64,000 nucleotides of DNA from JBBDMC01 sp963826055 (lineage in GTDB: Bacteria; Pseudomonadota; Alphaproteobacteria; Rhizobiales; Kaistiaceae), in NCBI GenBank assembly GCA_963826055.1, contig CAWGVO010000010.1, forward strand, positions 1 through 64,000. Direction: 5' to 3'. Shown here one piece after another: positions 17,449 to 26,736 of this stretch. The translations under genes and the position numbers were made by a program. The notes under the pieces were generated by a model. The model made no database searches. It was given only the letters and a program-made list of their open reading frames with translations, and was not told the DNA's origin. Every line of letters starts with the position of its first letter. Position 1 is the stretch's first letter.

Positions 17449-18095
17449 CCGTCGCAATCATCGATTTCGGCGCCGGCAACCTGCGCTCGGCCGAGAAGGC
17501 GTTCGAGCGCGCCATCGCCGAACTCAAGATTGGCGAGACGGTCGCCGTCACCACCAACCCGGACGTGGTCGCGCGCGCCGACCGGGTGGTGCTGCCGGGC
17601 GACGGCGCCTTCGCCGACTGCAAGCGCAACCTCGCGGCGATCGACGGCATGATCGACGCGATCGACGAGGCGATCGACCGGCGCGGGCGGCCGTTCCTCG
17701 GCATCTGCGTCGGCATGCAGCTTCTCGCCACGCGTGGCGTCGAGCACGCGGTGACCGACGGGCTCGACCGCATTCCCGGCGAGGTACGCGCGGTGGAACC
17801 CGCCGACCCGGCGCTGAAGGTGCCGCACATGGGCTGGAATACGCTCGCCCGGCGCCGCGAGCACCCGCTGTTCGACGGGCTCGTGCTTGGCCCGGAGGGC
17901 TGGCACGCCTATTTCCTGCACGGCTTCCACCTCGTCGCCGACAACGAGGACGACGTCGCCGCGGTCGCCGACTACGGCGGGCCGGTCACCGCCATCGTCG
18001 CGCGCGACAACGTCGCCGGCACCCAGTTCCACCCCGAGAAGAGCCAGAAGCTCGGCCTCAGGCTGGTGGCGAATTTCCTCACGTGGAAGCCGTGA
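17445..18095 (+). CDS. hisH: Imidazole glycerol phosphate synthase, glutaminase subunit
   Basis: Glutamine amidotransferase that supplies ammonia to HisF. The 216-residue class I domain has the oxyanion strand GDGAFADC, the nucleophile elbow GICVGMQLL with its cysteine near residue 86, and the catalytic His-Glu pair in QFHPEKSQ. It overlaps the upstream DUF2628 gene by four bases and is separated from hisF by hisA. Confidence 0.97.
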   Translation: MTVAIIDFGAGNLRSAEKAFERAIAELKIGETVAVTTNPDVVARADRVVLPGDGAFADCKRNLAAIDGMIDAIDEAIDRRGRPFLGICVGMQLLATRGVEHAVTDGLDRIPGEVRAVEPADPALKVPHMGWNTLARRREHPLFDGLVLGPEGWHAYFLHGFHLVADNEDDVAAVADYGGPVTAIVARDNVAGTQFHPEKSQKLGLRLVANFLTWKP

Positions 18096-18120
18096 CATAC
18101 GGCCGCTGCCGAGCCGTCCG

Positions 18121-18858
18121 ATGATCCTCTACCCCGCCATCGACCTGAAGGACGGAAATGCCGTGCGCCTGGAACAGGGCGACATGGCGCGGGCGACCGT
18201 GTTCAACGCCGATCCGGCCGCCCAGGCCCGCGCCTTCGCCGAACAGGGCTTCGAGCGGCTGCACGTGGTCGACCTCAACGGCGCCTTCGCCGGCCACTCG
18301 GTTAACGGCGCGGCGGTCGAAGCAATCCTCGCTGCGGTCGACGTACCAGTACAGCTTGGCGGCGGCGTGCGCGACATGGCGGCGATCGACGGCTGGCTGG
18401 CGAAAGGCATGGCGCGGGTGATCCTCGGTACCGCCGCGGTCAACAATCCCGACCTCGTGCGCGAGGCGGCGGCGAAATTTCCCGGCATGGTCGCCGTCGG
18501 CATCGACGCGCGCGGCGGCAAGGTGGCGGTCCGCGGCTGGGCCGAGGCGACCGAGGTCGACGCCATCGACCTCGCCCGCCGCTTCGAGGACGCCGGGGTC
18601 GCCGCCATCATCTACACCGACATCGAGCGCGACGGCCTGCTGAAGGGCCTCAACGTCGCGGCAACGCTGCGGCTCGCCAACGCGGTGTCGATCCCGGTGA
18701 TCGCCTCCGGCGGCCTCGCCTCGCTCGCCGACGTGGAGCGGCTGCTCGAGCCCGACTGCGCCATCCTCGACGGCGCCATCGCCGGCCGCGCCCTCTACGA
18801 CGGCCGCCTCGACGCTCACGCCGCGCTGGCTCTGATCAGGGCGGCGGAGGCGGCGTAA
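18121..18858 (+). CDS. hisA: ProFAR isomerase HisA
   Basis: TIM-barrel isomerase acting on ProFAR to give PRFAR in histidine synthesis. The 245-residue product has the catalytic aspartate in PAIDLKDGNAVRL, the QLGGGVRD phosphate loop, the second catalytic aspartate in YTDIERDG, and VIASGGLAS. The ATG at 18121 begins exactly at the conserved MILYPAIDL start. It lies 25 bases after hisH and one base before hisF. Confidence 0.97.
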   Translation: MILYPAIDLKDGNAVRLEQGDMARATVFNADPAAQARAFAEQGFERLHVVDLNGAFAGHSVNGAAVEAILAAVDVPVQLGGGVRDMAAIDGWLAKGMARVILGTAAVNNPDLVREAAAKFPGMVAVGIDARGGKVAVRGWAEATEVDAIDLARRFEDAGVAAIIYTDIERDGLLKGLNVAATLRLANAVSIPVIASGGLASLADVERLLEPDCAILDGAIAGRALYDGRLDAHAALALIRAAEAA

Positions 18859-18859
18859 A

Positions 18860-19636
18860 ATGCTGAAGACCCGCGTCATCCCCTGCCTCGACGTCAAGGA
18901 CGGGCGCGTCGTCAAGGGCGTGCGCTTCGTCGACCTCACCGACGCCGGAGACCCGGTCGAGGCGGCGCGCGCCTACGACGCGGCCGGCGCCGACGAGCTC
19001 TGCTTCCTCGACATCACGGCGAGCTACGAGGAACGCGCCATCCTGCTCGACGTGGTGGCGCGCACCGCCGAGCAGTGCTTCATGCCGGTGACGGTCGGCG
19101 GCGGCGTGCGCTCCGTCGACGACGTGCGGGCGTTGATGCTCGCGGGCGCCGACAAGGTGTCGATCAACACCGCCGCGGTGCGCGACCGGCGCATCGTCCA
19201 GGAGGCCTCGGAGAAGTTCGGCGCCCAGGCGATCGTCGTCGCCGTCGACGCCAAGCGAGTCAACCGTCCGGGCGACGCCGGCCGCTGGGAAATCTTCACC
19301 CACGGCGGCCGCAATCCGACCGGCCTCGATGCGGTCGCCTACGCCGAGGAGGTGGCGCGTCTCGGCGCCGGCGAGATCCTGCTCACCTCGATGGACCGGG
19401 ACGGGACCGGCGACGGCTTCGATCTCGAACTCACCCGCGCCGTCGCCGACGCGGTGCCGGTACCGGTGGTTGCCTCGGGCGGCGTCGGCAGCCTCGACCA
19501 TCTGGTCGAGGGGGTGACGCAAGGCCACGCTTCCGCCGTTCTCGCCGCCTCGATCTTCCACTTCGGAACCTTTACGATCCGGCAAGCCAAAGAGCATATG
19601 GCAGCGTTCGGCGTGCCCGTGCGGCTCGACGGCTGA
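18860..19636 (+). CDS. hisF: Imidazole glycerol phosphate synthase cyclase subunit
   Basis: Uses ammonia from HisH to convert PRFAR into imidazoleglycerol phosphate and AICAR. The 258-residue TIM barrel begins CLDVKDGRVVKGVRF with the catalytic aspartate, and has the TVGGGVRSVDD loop and the second aspartate in LTSMDRDGTGDG. Length is normal. Confidence 0.97.
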   Translation: MLKTRVIPCLDVKDGRVVKGVRFVDLTDAGDPVEAARAYDAAGADELCFLDITASYEERAILLDVVARTAEQCFMPVTVGGGVRSVDDVRALMLAGADKVSINTAAVRDRRIVQEASEKFGAQAIVVAVDAKRVNRPGDAGRWEIFTHGGRNPTGLDAVAYAEEVARLGAGEILLTSMDRDGTGDGFDLELTRAVADAVPVPVVASGGVGSLDHLVEGVTQGHASAVLAASIFHFGTFTIRQAKEHMAAFGVPVRLDG

Positions 19637-19642
19637 CAAACG

Positions 19643-19975
19643 ATGACCGATTTCACCCTCACCGACCTTGCCGATATCGTCGCGGAGCGCGCCCGCGCGG
19701 CCGACCCGGCGGCCTCGTACACGGCGCGGCTGCTCGCTGCCGGCGTGGAGCGCTCGGCCAAGAAATTCGGCGAGGAGGCGGTCGAGGCGGCGATCGCCGC
19801 GGTCGCCGGCGACAAGGCCGGCCTCACCGAGGAGGCGGCGGACGTGCTCTACCACCTCCTGGTCATGCTGCAGGCAAGCGGCGTCGCGCTCGATGACGTG
19901 ATGGCGGCGCTCCAGCGGCGCACCAGCCAGAGCGGCATCGCGGAAAAGGCGTCGCGGCCGGCGAAGGGCTCGTGA
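19643..19975 (+). CDS. hisE: Phosphoribosyl-ATP pyrophosphatase
   Basis: Second step of histidine synthesis, cleaving phosphoribosyl-ATP to phosphoribosyl-AMP. The 110-residue all-alpha MazG-like protein has the conserved KKFGEEAVEAAIAAVAGDK helix with metal-binding glutamates and the EEAADVLYHLLVML helix. It is the stand-alone HisE form; hisI is not in this window. coaA starts on the next base after the stop. Confidence 0.95.
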   Translation: MTDFTLTDLADIVAERARAADPAASYTARLLAAGVERSAKKFGEEAVEAAIAAVAGDKAGLTEEAADVLYHLLVMLQASGVALDDVMAALQRRTSQSGIAEKASRPAKGS

Positions 19976-20929
19976 ATGGACCAGCCGGCGCCAGACACGC
20001 TTTCGCCGCACCGTGTGTTCAGCCGGGCGGAGTGGGCGGCGCTCAGGGCCGACACACCGCTGACGCTCACCGACGCGGACCTGACGCGGCTCAAAAGCCT
20101 CAACGACCCCATCTCGCTGGAAGAGGTGGTCGAGATCTACCTGCCTCTGTCGCGCCTCCTCAGCCTCTACGTCGCCGCCACCCAGGGACTGCACGACGCC
20201 ACCCGTACCTTCCTCGGCACCAGGGACGGGGTGACGCCGTTCGTCATCGGGGTTGCCGGGTCGGTGGCGGTCGGCAAGTCGACGATGGCGCGCGTGCTGC
20301 GGGCGCTGCTCAGGCGCTGGCCCAACACGCCCAAGGTCGAACTGATGGCAACCGACGGCTTCCTGCTCCCCAACGCGGTGCTCGCCCGCGAGGGGCTGAT
20401 GGAGCGCAAGGGCTTCCCGGAGAGCTACGACCTCCGCCGCCTGCTCGCCTTCCTCAGCGACGTCAAGGCGGGCAAGCGCAACGTCGCCGCGCCGGTCTAT
20501 TCGCACCTCACCTACGACATCGTGCCCGGCGAGGCGATCACCATCGACCGGCCGGACATCCTCATCGTCGAGGGGCTGAACGTGCTGCAGACCTCACGGC
20601 GGCCGTCGGATCTGCGCGCCATACCGTTCGTCTCCGACTTCTTCGATTTTTCCATCTACCTCGACGCCGACGAGGCAGACGTCCGGCGCTGGTATATCGA
20701 TCGCTTCCGGCGGCTGCGCGAGACCGCGTTCCGCGACCCCCGGTCCTATTTCCGCCGCTATGCCGACCTCAGCGACGAGGCGGCGGAAAAGGTCGCCGAC
20801 GACCTGTGGACGCGGATCAATCTCGCCAACCTCGTCGAGAACATCCTGCCGACCAGACCGCGCGCGGACCTGATCCTAAGGAAGGAGGCCAGCCACGCCA
20901 TCGTGGAGGTCGCGCTCCGGCGTATCTGA
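19976..20929 (+). CDS. coaA: Type I pantothenate kinase
   Basis: ATP-dependent phosphorylation of pantothenate, first step of CoA synthesis. The 317-residue product has the P-loop GVAGSVAVGKST near residues 90-101, the YSHLTYDIVPG substrate segment and the GLNVLQ strand of the CoaA family. It starts directly after the hisE stop (TGA-ATG), so it is likely translated from the his message, an arrangement conserved in Rhizobiales. coaE, the last step of the pathway, lies at 43.6-44.2 kb. Confidence 0.96.
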   Translation: MDQPAPDTLSPHRVFSRAEWAALRADTPLTLTDADLTRLKSLNDPISLEEVVEIYLPLSRLLSLYVAATQGLHDATRTFLGTRDGVTPFVIGVAGSVAVGKSTMARVLRALLRRWPNTPKVELMATDGFLLPNAVLAREGLMERKGFPESYDLRRLLAFLSDVKAGKRNVAAPVYSHLTYDIVPGEAITIDRPDILIVEGLNVLQTSRRPSDLRAIPFVSDFFDFSIYLDADEADVRRWYIDRFRRLRETAFRDPRSYFRRYADLSDEAAEKVADDLWTRINLANLVENILPTRPRADLILRKEASHAIVEVALRRI

Positions 20930-20938
20930 GCGGAGTGC

Positions 20939-20967
20939 CTTGATTTTTCGGGCCCGAGACCTGATAT
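20939..20967 (+). promoter_or_regulatory. Candidate heat-shock-type promoter for grpE
   Basis: CTTGAT at 20939-20944 and TGATAT at 20962-20967 are 17 bases apart, about 40 bases before grpE. The CTTGA element resembles the RpoH -35 of alphaproteobacteria, which suits a GrpE gene that has left its usual hrcA-linked position. The -10 match is only partial. Confidence 0.35.
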
Positions 20968-21007
20968 CGGCCCCGAATCGAATTGCCCTAGAAGACTGGA
21001 CCGACGG

Positions 21008-21607
21008 ATGATGGCCGACGAAGAGACCACCACCGAGCCCGAAGCCGCTGCCGGCACCGCCGAGCCCGCATCGCAGCCGGCCAACCCCGCTGCAGCGACC
21101 GAGGAGGTAGCCGAAGCCAGGGACAGGCTCGTGCGCACGCTGGCGGAGATGGAGAACCTGCGCCGGCGGACCGAGCGCGAGATCGCCGACGCCCGCCAGT
21201 ACGCGGTCGCGAACTTCGCCCGGGAGATGCTGGCGGTTGGCGACAATTTGCGCCGCGCCATCGAGGCAGTGCCCAAGGAGCAGCGGGAGCACGGCGACAA
21301 GGCGCTGGCAGCGCTCATCGAGGGCGTCGAGGTGACCGAACGGGTGCTGGAGCAGACGCTCACCAAGTTCGGCGTCAGCCGCATCGAGGCCAAGGGACAG
21401 AAGTTCGACCCCTCGGTCCATCAGGCGATGCTCGAAGTGGAGTCCGACGACTTGCCGCCGGGCACGGTCGCCGAGGAAATCCAGGTCGGCTACACGATCA
21501 ACGGCCGCGTGCTGAAGCCGGCGCTGGTGGCGGTCGTCAAGAAGAAGGCGAAGCCGGCGGAGCCTCCCGCGGCGAGCGACGCTCCGGCGGCAACCGATCC
21601 CGGCTGA
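21008..21607 (+). CDS. grpE: Nucleotide exchange factor GrpE
   Basis: Dimeric exchange factor that releases ADP from DnaK. The 199-residue product has an acidic low-complexity N-terminus, a long coiled-coil helix (about 35-95, with LAEMENLRRRTEREIADA) and the C-terminal beta domain with GQKFDPSVHQAM and EIQVGYTINGRVLKPALV. A second ATG three bases in is an equal start candidate. In many Rhizobiales grpE follows hrcA, but here hrcA is 14 kb away and grpE has its own upstream gap after coaA. It converges on the histidine kinase gene. Confidence 0.96.
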   Translation: MMADEETTTEPEAAAGTAEPASQPANPAAATEEVAEARDRLVRTLAEMENLRRRTEREIADARQYAVANFAREMLAVGDNLRRAIEAVPKEQREHGDKALAALIEGVEVTERVLEQTLTKFGVSRIEAKGQKFDPSVHQAMLEVESDDLPPGTVAEEIQVGYTINGRVLKPALVAVVKKKAKPAEPPAASDAPAATDPG

Positions 21608-21613
21608 CGATCT

Positions 21614-23815
21614 TCAGGCCGCCGTCGCGATGTCGGCGAGCGCCCGGCGGAGCGTATCGGGCGTCATCGGCTTCTCCAGCACCGCGTCGATGCCGGCCGC
21701 TTCCGCCGCCGCCCGCGTCTCGGCGAGAACGTCGGCGGTGAGCGCCAGGATGGTCGCGCGCGGCGACCCGGAGCGCTTCTCGAAGGCGCGGATCGCGCGC
21801 GCCGCGGCGAGCCCGTCGAGACCGGGCATATGCAGGTCCATCAGGATGACGGCGAAGCGGCCGGGTTGTTCGGTCGCCGCGGTAACGGCGGCGGCGCCGT
21901 CGCGCACTTCGCTGACGGAGTGCCCCAGCCCTTCCAGCACAGCGCGCGCCAGGAGCGCGTTGATCTCGTTGTCCTCCGCCAGCAGCACCTCGAGGCTCAG
22001 CGGCGCGCGGCTTCGCGGCGCCGCGCGGCGCGGGCGCGCGTCGCCGGGATCGATGCGGAAGTCGCAGTCGCCGGCGATGATCTCGCCCGCGATGCGGGTG
22101 AGCGAGGAGCGTCGGAGCGGCCGCACCAGGTAGGCGTCGAAGCCCGCCTGACGCAGCGCGTCGACGCCGCCGCGGTGGCCGGGCTCGATCAGCACCGCGG
22201 CCGGGACGCGCCGGCCGGCGGCTTCACGGATGCGGGCGAGCACTTTCGCCGGATCGGGCGCCAGACGTGCGTCGACGAGCACCGCGTCGTGGGCCTCGCC
22301 GGCCGCGCTCGCCGCACCGATGAGGCCGGCGCCTTCGTTGGCCGTAACCGCCACGCGGACGCTGGCGCCGGTGCCGGCAAGCTGACGGGCGATGACGGAC
22401 GCCTCGGGGCCGCCGGGCGCCAGGATGAGGATGCTGCGGCCGCTGAGATCGACCGGCGTCTCGGCAACCGGTGTCGCGGCCGGGGAGACTTCCAGCGTGA
22501 AGGCGAACACCGAGCCGTTACCTTCGCGCGGCAACACCTGGATGTCGCCGCCCATCCGGCGCACGATCCGGCGCGAGATGGCGAGGCCGAGGCCGGCACC
22601 GCCGTGCCTTCGGCTCAGGGCCGTGTCGATCTGCTCGAACTCGCCGAACAGGCGCTCGGCCTCGGACGGAGCGATGCCGGGGCCGGAGTCGGCGACGGCG
22701 AAGGTGATGCGGACGCGACCATCGGCGCCGGCACCGGCGTTCGACGCTGACAGGGTGACGCCGCCGGTCTCAGTGAACTTCACGCCGTTGCCGGCGAGGT
22801 TGATCAGCACCTGGCGGAGCCGCGCCGCGTCCACCATCACCGCGGGCGGCACGTCGCCGGCGATCTCGGCGGCGACGTCGATGCCCTTGACGTGGGCGCG
22901 GGCGGCGAGCAGCTCGGCGATCTCCTGCAGCAGCGCTTCGAGGTCGGTCGCCTCCGGGCGGATGTCGAGACGGCCCGCCTCGATCTTGGAGAAGTCGAGC
23001 ATGTCGTCGACCAGCGCCAGCAGCGCTTCGCCGGAGGAATGGACGGCGTGCGCGTAGGTCTCCTGATCCGGCGTCAGGTCGGTTTCAAGGAGCAGGCCGG
23101 TCAGGCCGAGAATGCCGTTCAGCGGCGTGCGGAACTCGTGGCTGACGGTGGCGAGAACGCGCGACTTCGCCCGGCTCGCCGCCTCCGCCTTCTGGCGCGC
23201 TTCGACCAGCGCCTGCTCGACCTCCTTGCGGGCGGTGATGTCGCGCGCAACCGAATATACGGCCCCCAGCGTGCCGTCGTCGCCGCGCATGCGGATGTCG
23301 ACCCAGGCGAACCAGCGCGGCCCCGAGGCCGTTTCCAGACGCACGTCGCGGGCGGCGACCTCGCGGCCGGCACCGGCGGCGCCATCACCGACCGAGGCGA
23401 TCAAGGGCACCAGGGTGAACGGCTTGCCGATCAGCGCCGACGGCGTCAGCGCGAAGGTAGTGGCGAACGCCGGATTGACGAAAGTGACCTTGCCGGCGGC
23501 GTCGCGGCGCACGACCAGATCGCCCTGGGCGTCGATCAGGCTGCGGTAGCGCTCCTCGCTCTCGCGGAGCTCCCAGGCGGTGTCGGCGAGGCTCTCGAGG
23601 CTCGCGGCGAGGCGCTGGTTCTCGTCGGCGAGACGGACGAGATCGGCGCGGAGCTTGAGGTGATCGACGCGGGCGGCGCCCCACAAGGCTCCGGTGCCGA
23701 GCAGGACCACCAGTGGCACCAGAACCGGCGCGAGTTCCGGTCTCAGGTACGCAACGATCAGCCCGACCAGTGTCGCAAGCCCGGCAGCCGGCCGCGAACG
23801 CGGCGGCGGCGACAT
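21614..23815 (-). CDS. PAS-containing hybrid sensor histidine kinase
   Basis: A 733-residue membrane sensor. It has two hydrophobic helices (about 10-24 and 28-45), a short coiled coil (50-90), a PAS domain (about 84-195), a HisKA helix with phospho-accepting H226 in SHEFRTPLNG, and a HATPase domain with N343 (NLAGNGVKFT), DSGPG at 377-381 and GAGLGL near 406-411. Then come two receivers. The first (about 459-575) has the strand ending AVLVDA with D516 but has arginine in VRPL in place of the usual lysine, so it looks degenerate. The second (about 607-730) is complete: acidic AEDNE, phospho-acceptor D660 in VILMDLHMPG, T in LALTAD and lysine in LEKPM. No partner regulator is adjacent and the signal is unknown. 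Confidence 0.9.
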   Translation of the reverse strand: MSPPPRSRPAAGLATLVGLIVAYLRPELAPVLVPLVVLLGTGALWGAARVDHLKLRADLVRLADENQRLAASLESLADTAWELRESEERYRSLIDAQGDLVVRRDAAGKVTFVNPAFATTFALTPSALIGKPFTLVPLIASVGDGAAGAGREVAARDVRLETASGPRWFAWVDIRMRGDDGTLGAVYSVARDITARKEVEQALVEARQKAEAASRAKSRVLATVSHEFRTPLNGILGLTGLLLETDLTPDQETYAHAVHSSGEALLALVDDMLDFSKIEAGRLDIRPEATDLEALLQEIAELLAARAHVKGIDVAAEIAGDVPPAVMVDAARLRQVLINLAGNGVKFTETGGVTLSASNAGAGADGRVRITFAVADSGPGIAPSEAERLFGEFEQIDTALSRRHGGAGLGLAISRRIVRRMGGDIQVLPREGNGSVFAFTLEVSPAATPVAETPVDLSGRSILILAPGGPEASVIARQLAGTGASVRVAVTANEGAGLIGAASAAGEAHDAVLVDARLAPDPAKVLARIREAAGRRVPAAVLIEPGHRGGVDALRQAGFDAYLVRPLRRSSLTRIAGEIIAGDCDFRIDPGDARPRRAAPRSRAPLSLEVLLAEDNEINALLARAVLEGLGHSVSEVRDGAAAVTAATEQPGRFAVILMDLHMPGLDGLAAARAIRAFEKRSGSPRATILALTADVLAETRAAAEAAGIDAVLEKPMTPDTLRRALADIATAA

Positions 23816-24033
23816 GGCGCGAACGGGGCGGGCGCGGGCGCGGCGTCATCGGCACCGAGGGGCCGGCCTCGCGCCACGGAAATGGCGGGGTGGGGTCGTT
23901 GGACGCGGCGGGTACTTCCACCATCACAGACACACCTCGAACGCCCGCGCCGGCTGCCATGGCCGGGGCGGCATTGCAGGGTGTCAAAACATGCTTTCGG
24001 AATCCTTGACGGCCGCGCGCGGTCCGGCCGCGG

Positions 24034-24339
24034 CTACTGGGCGACCGCTCCCGGCCGTCCCCCGCCCCGTGGCGTCTGTTGCTGCTTGATGGGGATGGAG
24101 TCTCGGCACGCGCTGTACGCGTTGTCGCAGTCACTCGTGCAAGTGGAACGCCGGAAAGCGGCGCTGAATCCCTTGCCCCCCATCGAATCGCAAGCCTCCA
24201 GGCAGGCGTTGTATGTAGCGTTGCAGGCGTTCAACAGATCAGCCGCCGTCTTCGCGTGATCGTCGTCCAGCGCGTAAGCCGGCACGGCCCCACCGACCAG
24301 CAGTGCCACCGTCAACACCCCCGAGCGGACCCGGAACAT
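24034..24339 (-). CDS. Small secreted six-cysteine protein
   Basis: A 101-residue protein starting MFRVRSGVLTVALLVGG with a clear signal peptide (cleavage after AYA), so it is probably periplasmic or secreted. The mature part has exactly six cysteines in a mirror-image pattern: C-x6-C-x3-C, a 17-residue spacer, then C-x3-C-x6-C. This suits a helical hairpin tied by disulfides. I do not recognise the family. ATG 24339 is chosen because GGAGG lies five bases before it. The C-terminus is Gln/Pro/Gly-rich. It lies alone between the histidine kinase and yifB, both on the same strand. Confidence 0.65.
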   Translation of the reverse strand: MFRVRSGVLTVALLVGGAVPAYALDDDHAKTAADLLNACNATYNACLEACDSMGGKGFSAAFRRSTCTSDCDNAYSACRDSIPIKQQQTPRGGGRPGAVAQ

Positions 24340-24416
24340 CGCATTCGCCTCCGCTTTTTTCGGTGAGCGAACCATGTCTGAGTTCAGGGAAGGCCGCTAT
24401 GGGCCGCTCGGCAACG

Positions 24417-25951
24417 TCAGGCCGCCGCCGCCAGCCGGTCGCCGACGGCGCGATAGGAGAGCGCCTCGGCGAGGTGGATGCGCCCGACCGACGTCGGCGC
24501 CGTCGAGGTCGGCGAGGGTGCGGGCAAGCTTCAGGACCCGGTGGTAGCCACGCGCCGACAACTGCATCGCCTCGGCGGCGGAACGCAGGAGCTGGGTCGC
24601 CGCGCTGTCCGGCGCGGCCACTGTCTCGATCAGCGAGGGCGAACACCGGGCGTTGGTGAGCACGTTCGGCGCCCCCAGCGCGGCGAAGCGGTCGCGCTGG
24701 ATCGCGCGGGCGGCGGCGACGCGCTCGGCAACCGTGGCCGAGGTCTCGGCCGGCGTCGGCAGGATGAGGTCGGCGGCGGAGACCGCCGGCACGTCGATGC
24801 GGATGTCGATGCGGTCGAGCAGCGGGCCGGAGATGCGCGCCTGATAGTCGGTGAGGCAGCGCGGGCCCCGCCGGCAGACGTGACCCGGCTCGCCGGCCAT
24901 GCCGCAGCGGCAGGGATTCATGGCGGCGACCAGCTGGATGCGCGCCGGGTAGCTGATGCGGTAGTTGACGCGGGCGATGACCGTCTCGCCCGCTTCCAGC
25001 GGCTGGCGCAGCGAATCGAGCACCTGCGGGGTGAACTCGGGGAACTCGTCGAGGAAAAGCACGCCGTTGTGGGCGAGCGAGGCCTCGCCCGGCCGGGCGC
25101 GGATGCCGCCGCCGACCATCGCCGCCATGGAGGCGGAATGGTGCGGCGCGCGGAAGGGACGCTGGCGGGTGAGCCTGCCGTTGGAGATCTCGCCGGCGAT
25201 CGAGGCGATCATCGACACTTCCAGCAGCTCGGCCGGGGTGAGCGGCGGCAGGATCGAGGGGAGCCGGCTCGCCAGCATCGACTTGCCGGCGCCGGGCGGG
25301 CCGACCATGAGCAGGTTGTGGCCGCCGGCGGCGGCGACTTCCAGCGCGCGCTTGGCCGACTCCTGCCCCTTGATGTCGGCAAGGTCGCCGTGGACCGGAG
25401 CGGTCTCGGCGACACCGGCCTCGGGCCGCGACAGGACCTGGGTGCCGCGGAAATGATTGGCGATGGCGATGAGGCTGCGCGGCGCCAGGATCGCCATGTC
25501 GCCGCTCGCCCACGCCGCCTCCGGGCCGGACGCCGACGGGCAGATGAGGCCGCGGTCGAGACCGTTGGCGGCGATCGCGGCGGGAAGGACGCCGGCGACC
25601 GGCGCGATGGTGCCGTCGAGCGCCAGCTCGCCCAGCGCGACGTAGTCGGCGAGCTCCTCGCCGGGCACGGCGCCGAGCGCCGCCATCAGCGCCAGCGCGA
25701 TCGGCAGGTCGTAGTGCGACTCCCTCCTTGGGGAGGTCGGCGGGGGCGAGGTTGACGATGATGCGCTTCGGCGGCAGCGCCAGGCCCGTGGCGTGGAGGG
25801 CGCTCCGCACCCTTTCGCCGCTCTCGTTCACCGCCTTGTCGGGCAGCCCGACGATGATGAAGCGCGGCAGCCCCGGCACGATCTGCACCTGGACGTCGAC
25901 AGGGACCGCCTCGATCCCCTGAAACGCAACCGTGGTGACGTGGGAAACCAT
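24417..25951 (-). pseudogene. YifB-type Mg-chelatase-like AAA ATPase (ComM homologue), two frame breaks
   Basis: YifB/ComM proteins are hexameric AAA+ helicase-like ATPases; ComM promotes branch migration in natural transformation. The frame from 25951 gives the standard start (TTVAFQGIEAVPVDVQVQ, then IIVGLPDKAVNESGERV), but after NLAPADLPKEG near 25720 the sense moves to another frame. That frame carries the main body with Walker A GPPGAGKSML, the FLDEFPEF Walker B, and four cysteines in the CRCGMAGEPGHVCRRGPRC zinc-like region. Near 24492 it shifts again to reach GRIHLAEALSYRAVGDRL and a TGA at 24417-24419. Each break is repaired by removing one base. With both repaired the protein is of normal length at about 510 residues. 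Confidence 0.8.
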
Positions 25952-26027
25952 CAGCCCCCTGCCCGCAACCTCGTCACCATAACCGACGGCCCCGCCGCCG
26001 TAAAGAACAATTCGTGAACAATCCGCC

Positions 26028-26735
26028 TCACCCGATCTCGGCGATCAGGTCGGCAAGCTCGTCGAGGCGGGCGAGCCGGCGGTAGCGCGGCTCGTCCACC
26101 GGGTCGTCGGCGTGCTCCAGCTCCCAGTTGAGATCGTGGGGGATGTAGACGCCCCAGCTCCCGGCCGCGATCGCCGGGATGACGTCGGACTTCAGCGAAT
26201 TGCCGACCATCATGGCGCGCTCGGCGCCGTCGGCGTACTGGCTGAAGACGCGCTCATAGGTCGCCGATGTCTTGTCGGAAACGATCTCGACGGCATCGAA
26301 GAGGTCGCCGAGCCCGGAGCCGGCAAGCTTGCGCTCCTGGTCGAAGAGGTCGCCCTTGGTGATGAGGATCATGCGGTAGTCGGGCGCGAGCTTCGCAAGC
26401 GTCTCGCGCACGCCCTCCAGCGTCTCGACCGGATGGGAGAGCATGTCGCGGCCGGCAGCGAGAATGTCGCGGATCACGGAGGCCGGAACCTCGCCCCCGC
26501 TCACCTCGATGGCGGTCTCGATCATCGACAGGGTGAAGCCCTTGATGCCGTAGCCGTAGCGGGCGAGGTTGCGCTTCTCGACCTCAAGCAGCCGTTCGGC
26601 GAGGTGGTCGGGCTCGGCGTGACCGGCAAGCAGCTCGGCGAAGCGCTCCTGGGTCATGCGGTAGAAGCGCTCGTTCTGCCAGAGCGTATCGTCGGCATCG
26701 AAGCCGATGGCGGTGAGGCGGGCCCCGGCGGCCAT
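26028..26735 (-). CDS. HAD superfamily hydrolase
   Basis: A 235-residue phosphatase-like enzyme. The nucleophile motif FDADDTLW is at about residues 12-19, motif II (LITKGD) near 122, the lysine in the DKTSATY region near 155, and motif IV as GNSLKSDVIPA, all in order for a subfamily I HAD with an alpha-helical cap (about 20-95). The substrate is unknown; relatives include YjjG-like nucleotidases and phosphoglycolate-type phosphatases. It is separated by one base from the F420-reductase-like gene and shares its strand with gshB, so the three are likely one transcript. Confidence 0.87.
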   Translation of the reverse strand: MAAGARLTAIGFDADDTLWQNERFYRMTQERFAELLAGHAEPDHLAERLLEVEKRNLARYGYGIKGFTLSMIETAIEVSGGEVPASVIRDILAAGRDMLSHPVETLEGVRETLAKLAPDYRMILITKGDLFDQERKLAGSGLGDLFDAVEIVSDKTSATYERVFSQYADGAERAMMVGNSLKSDVIPAIAAGSWGVYIPHDLNWELEHADDPVDEPRYRRLARLDELADLIAEIG

Positions 26736-26736
26736 G

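Noticed and set aside
23816..24033. Possible small RNA or gene in the 218-base gap between the histidine kinase and the six-cysteine protein
   Set aside because: No convincing promoter, hairpin-plus-T terminator or coding pattern was found.
24478..25755. A long open frame antisense to yifB
   Set aside because: The minus strand carries AAA+ motifs across the same bases; the plus-strand product is low complexity and has no start signals.
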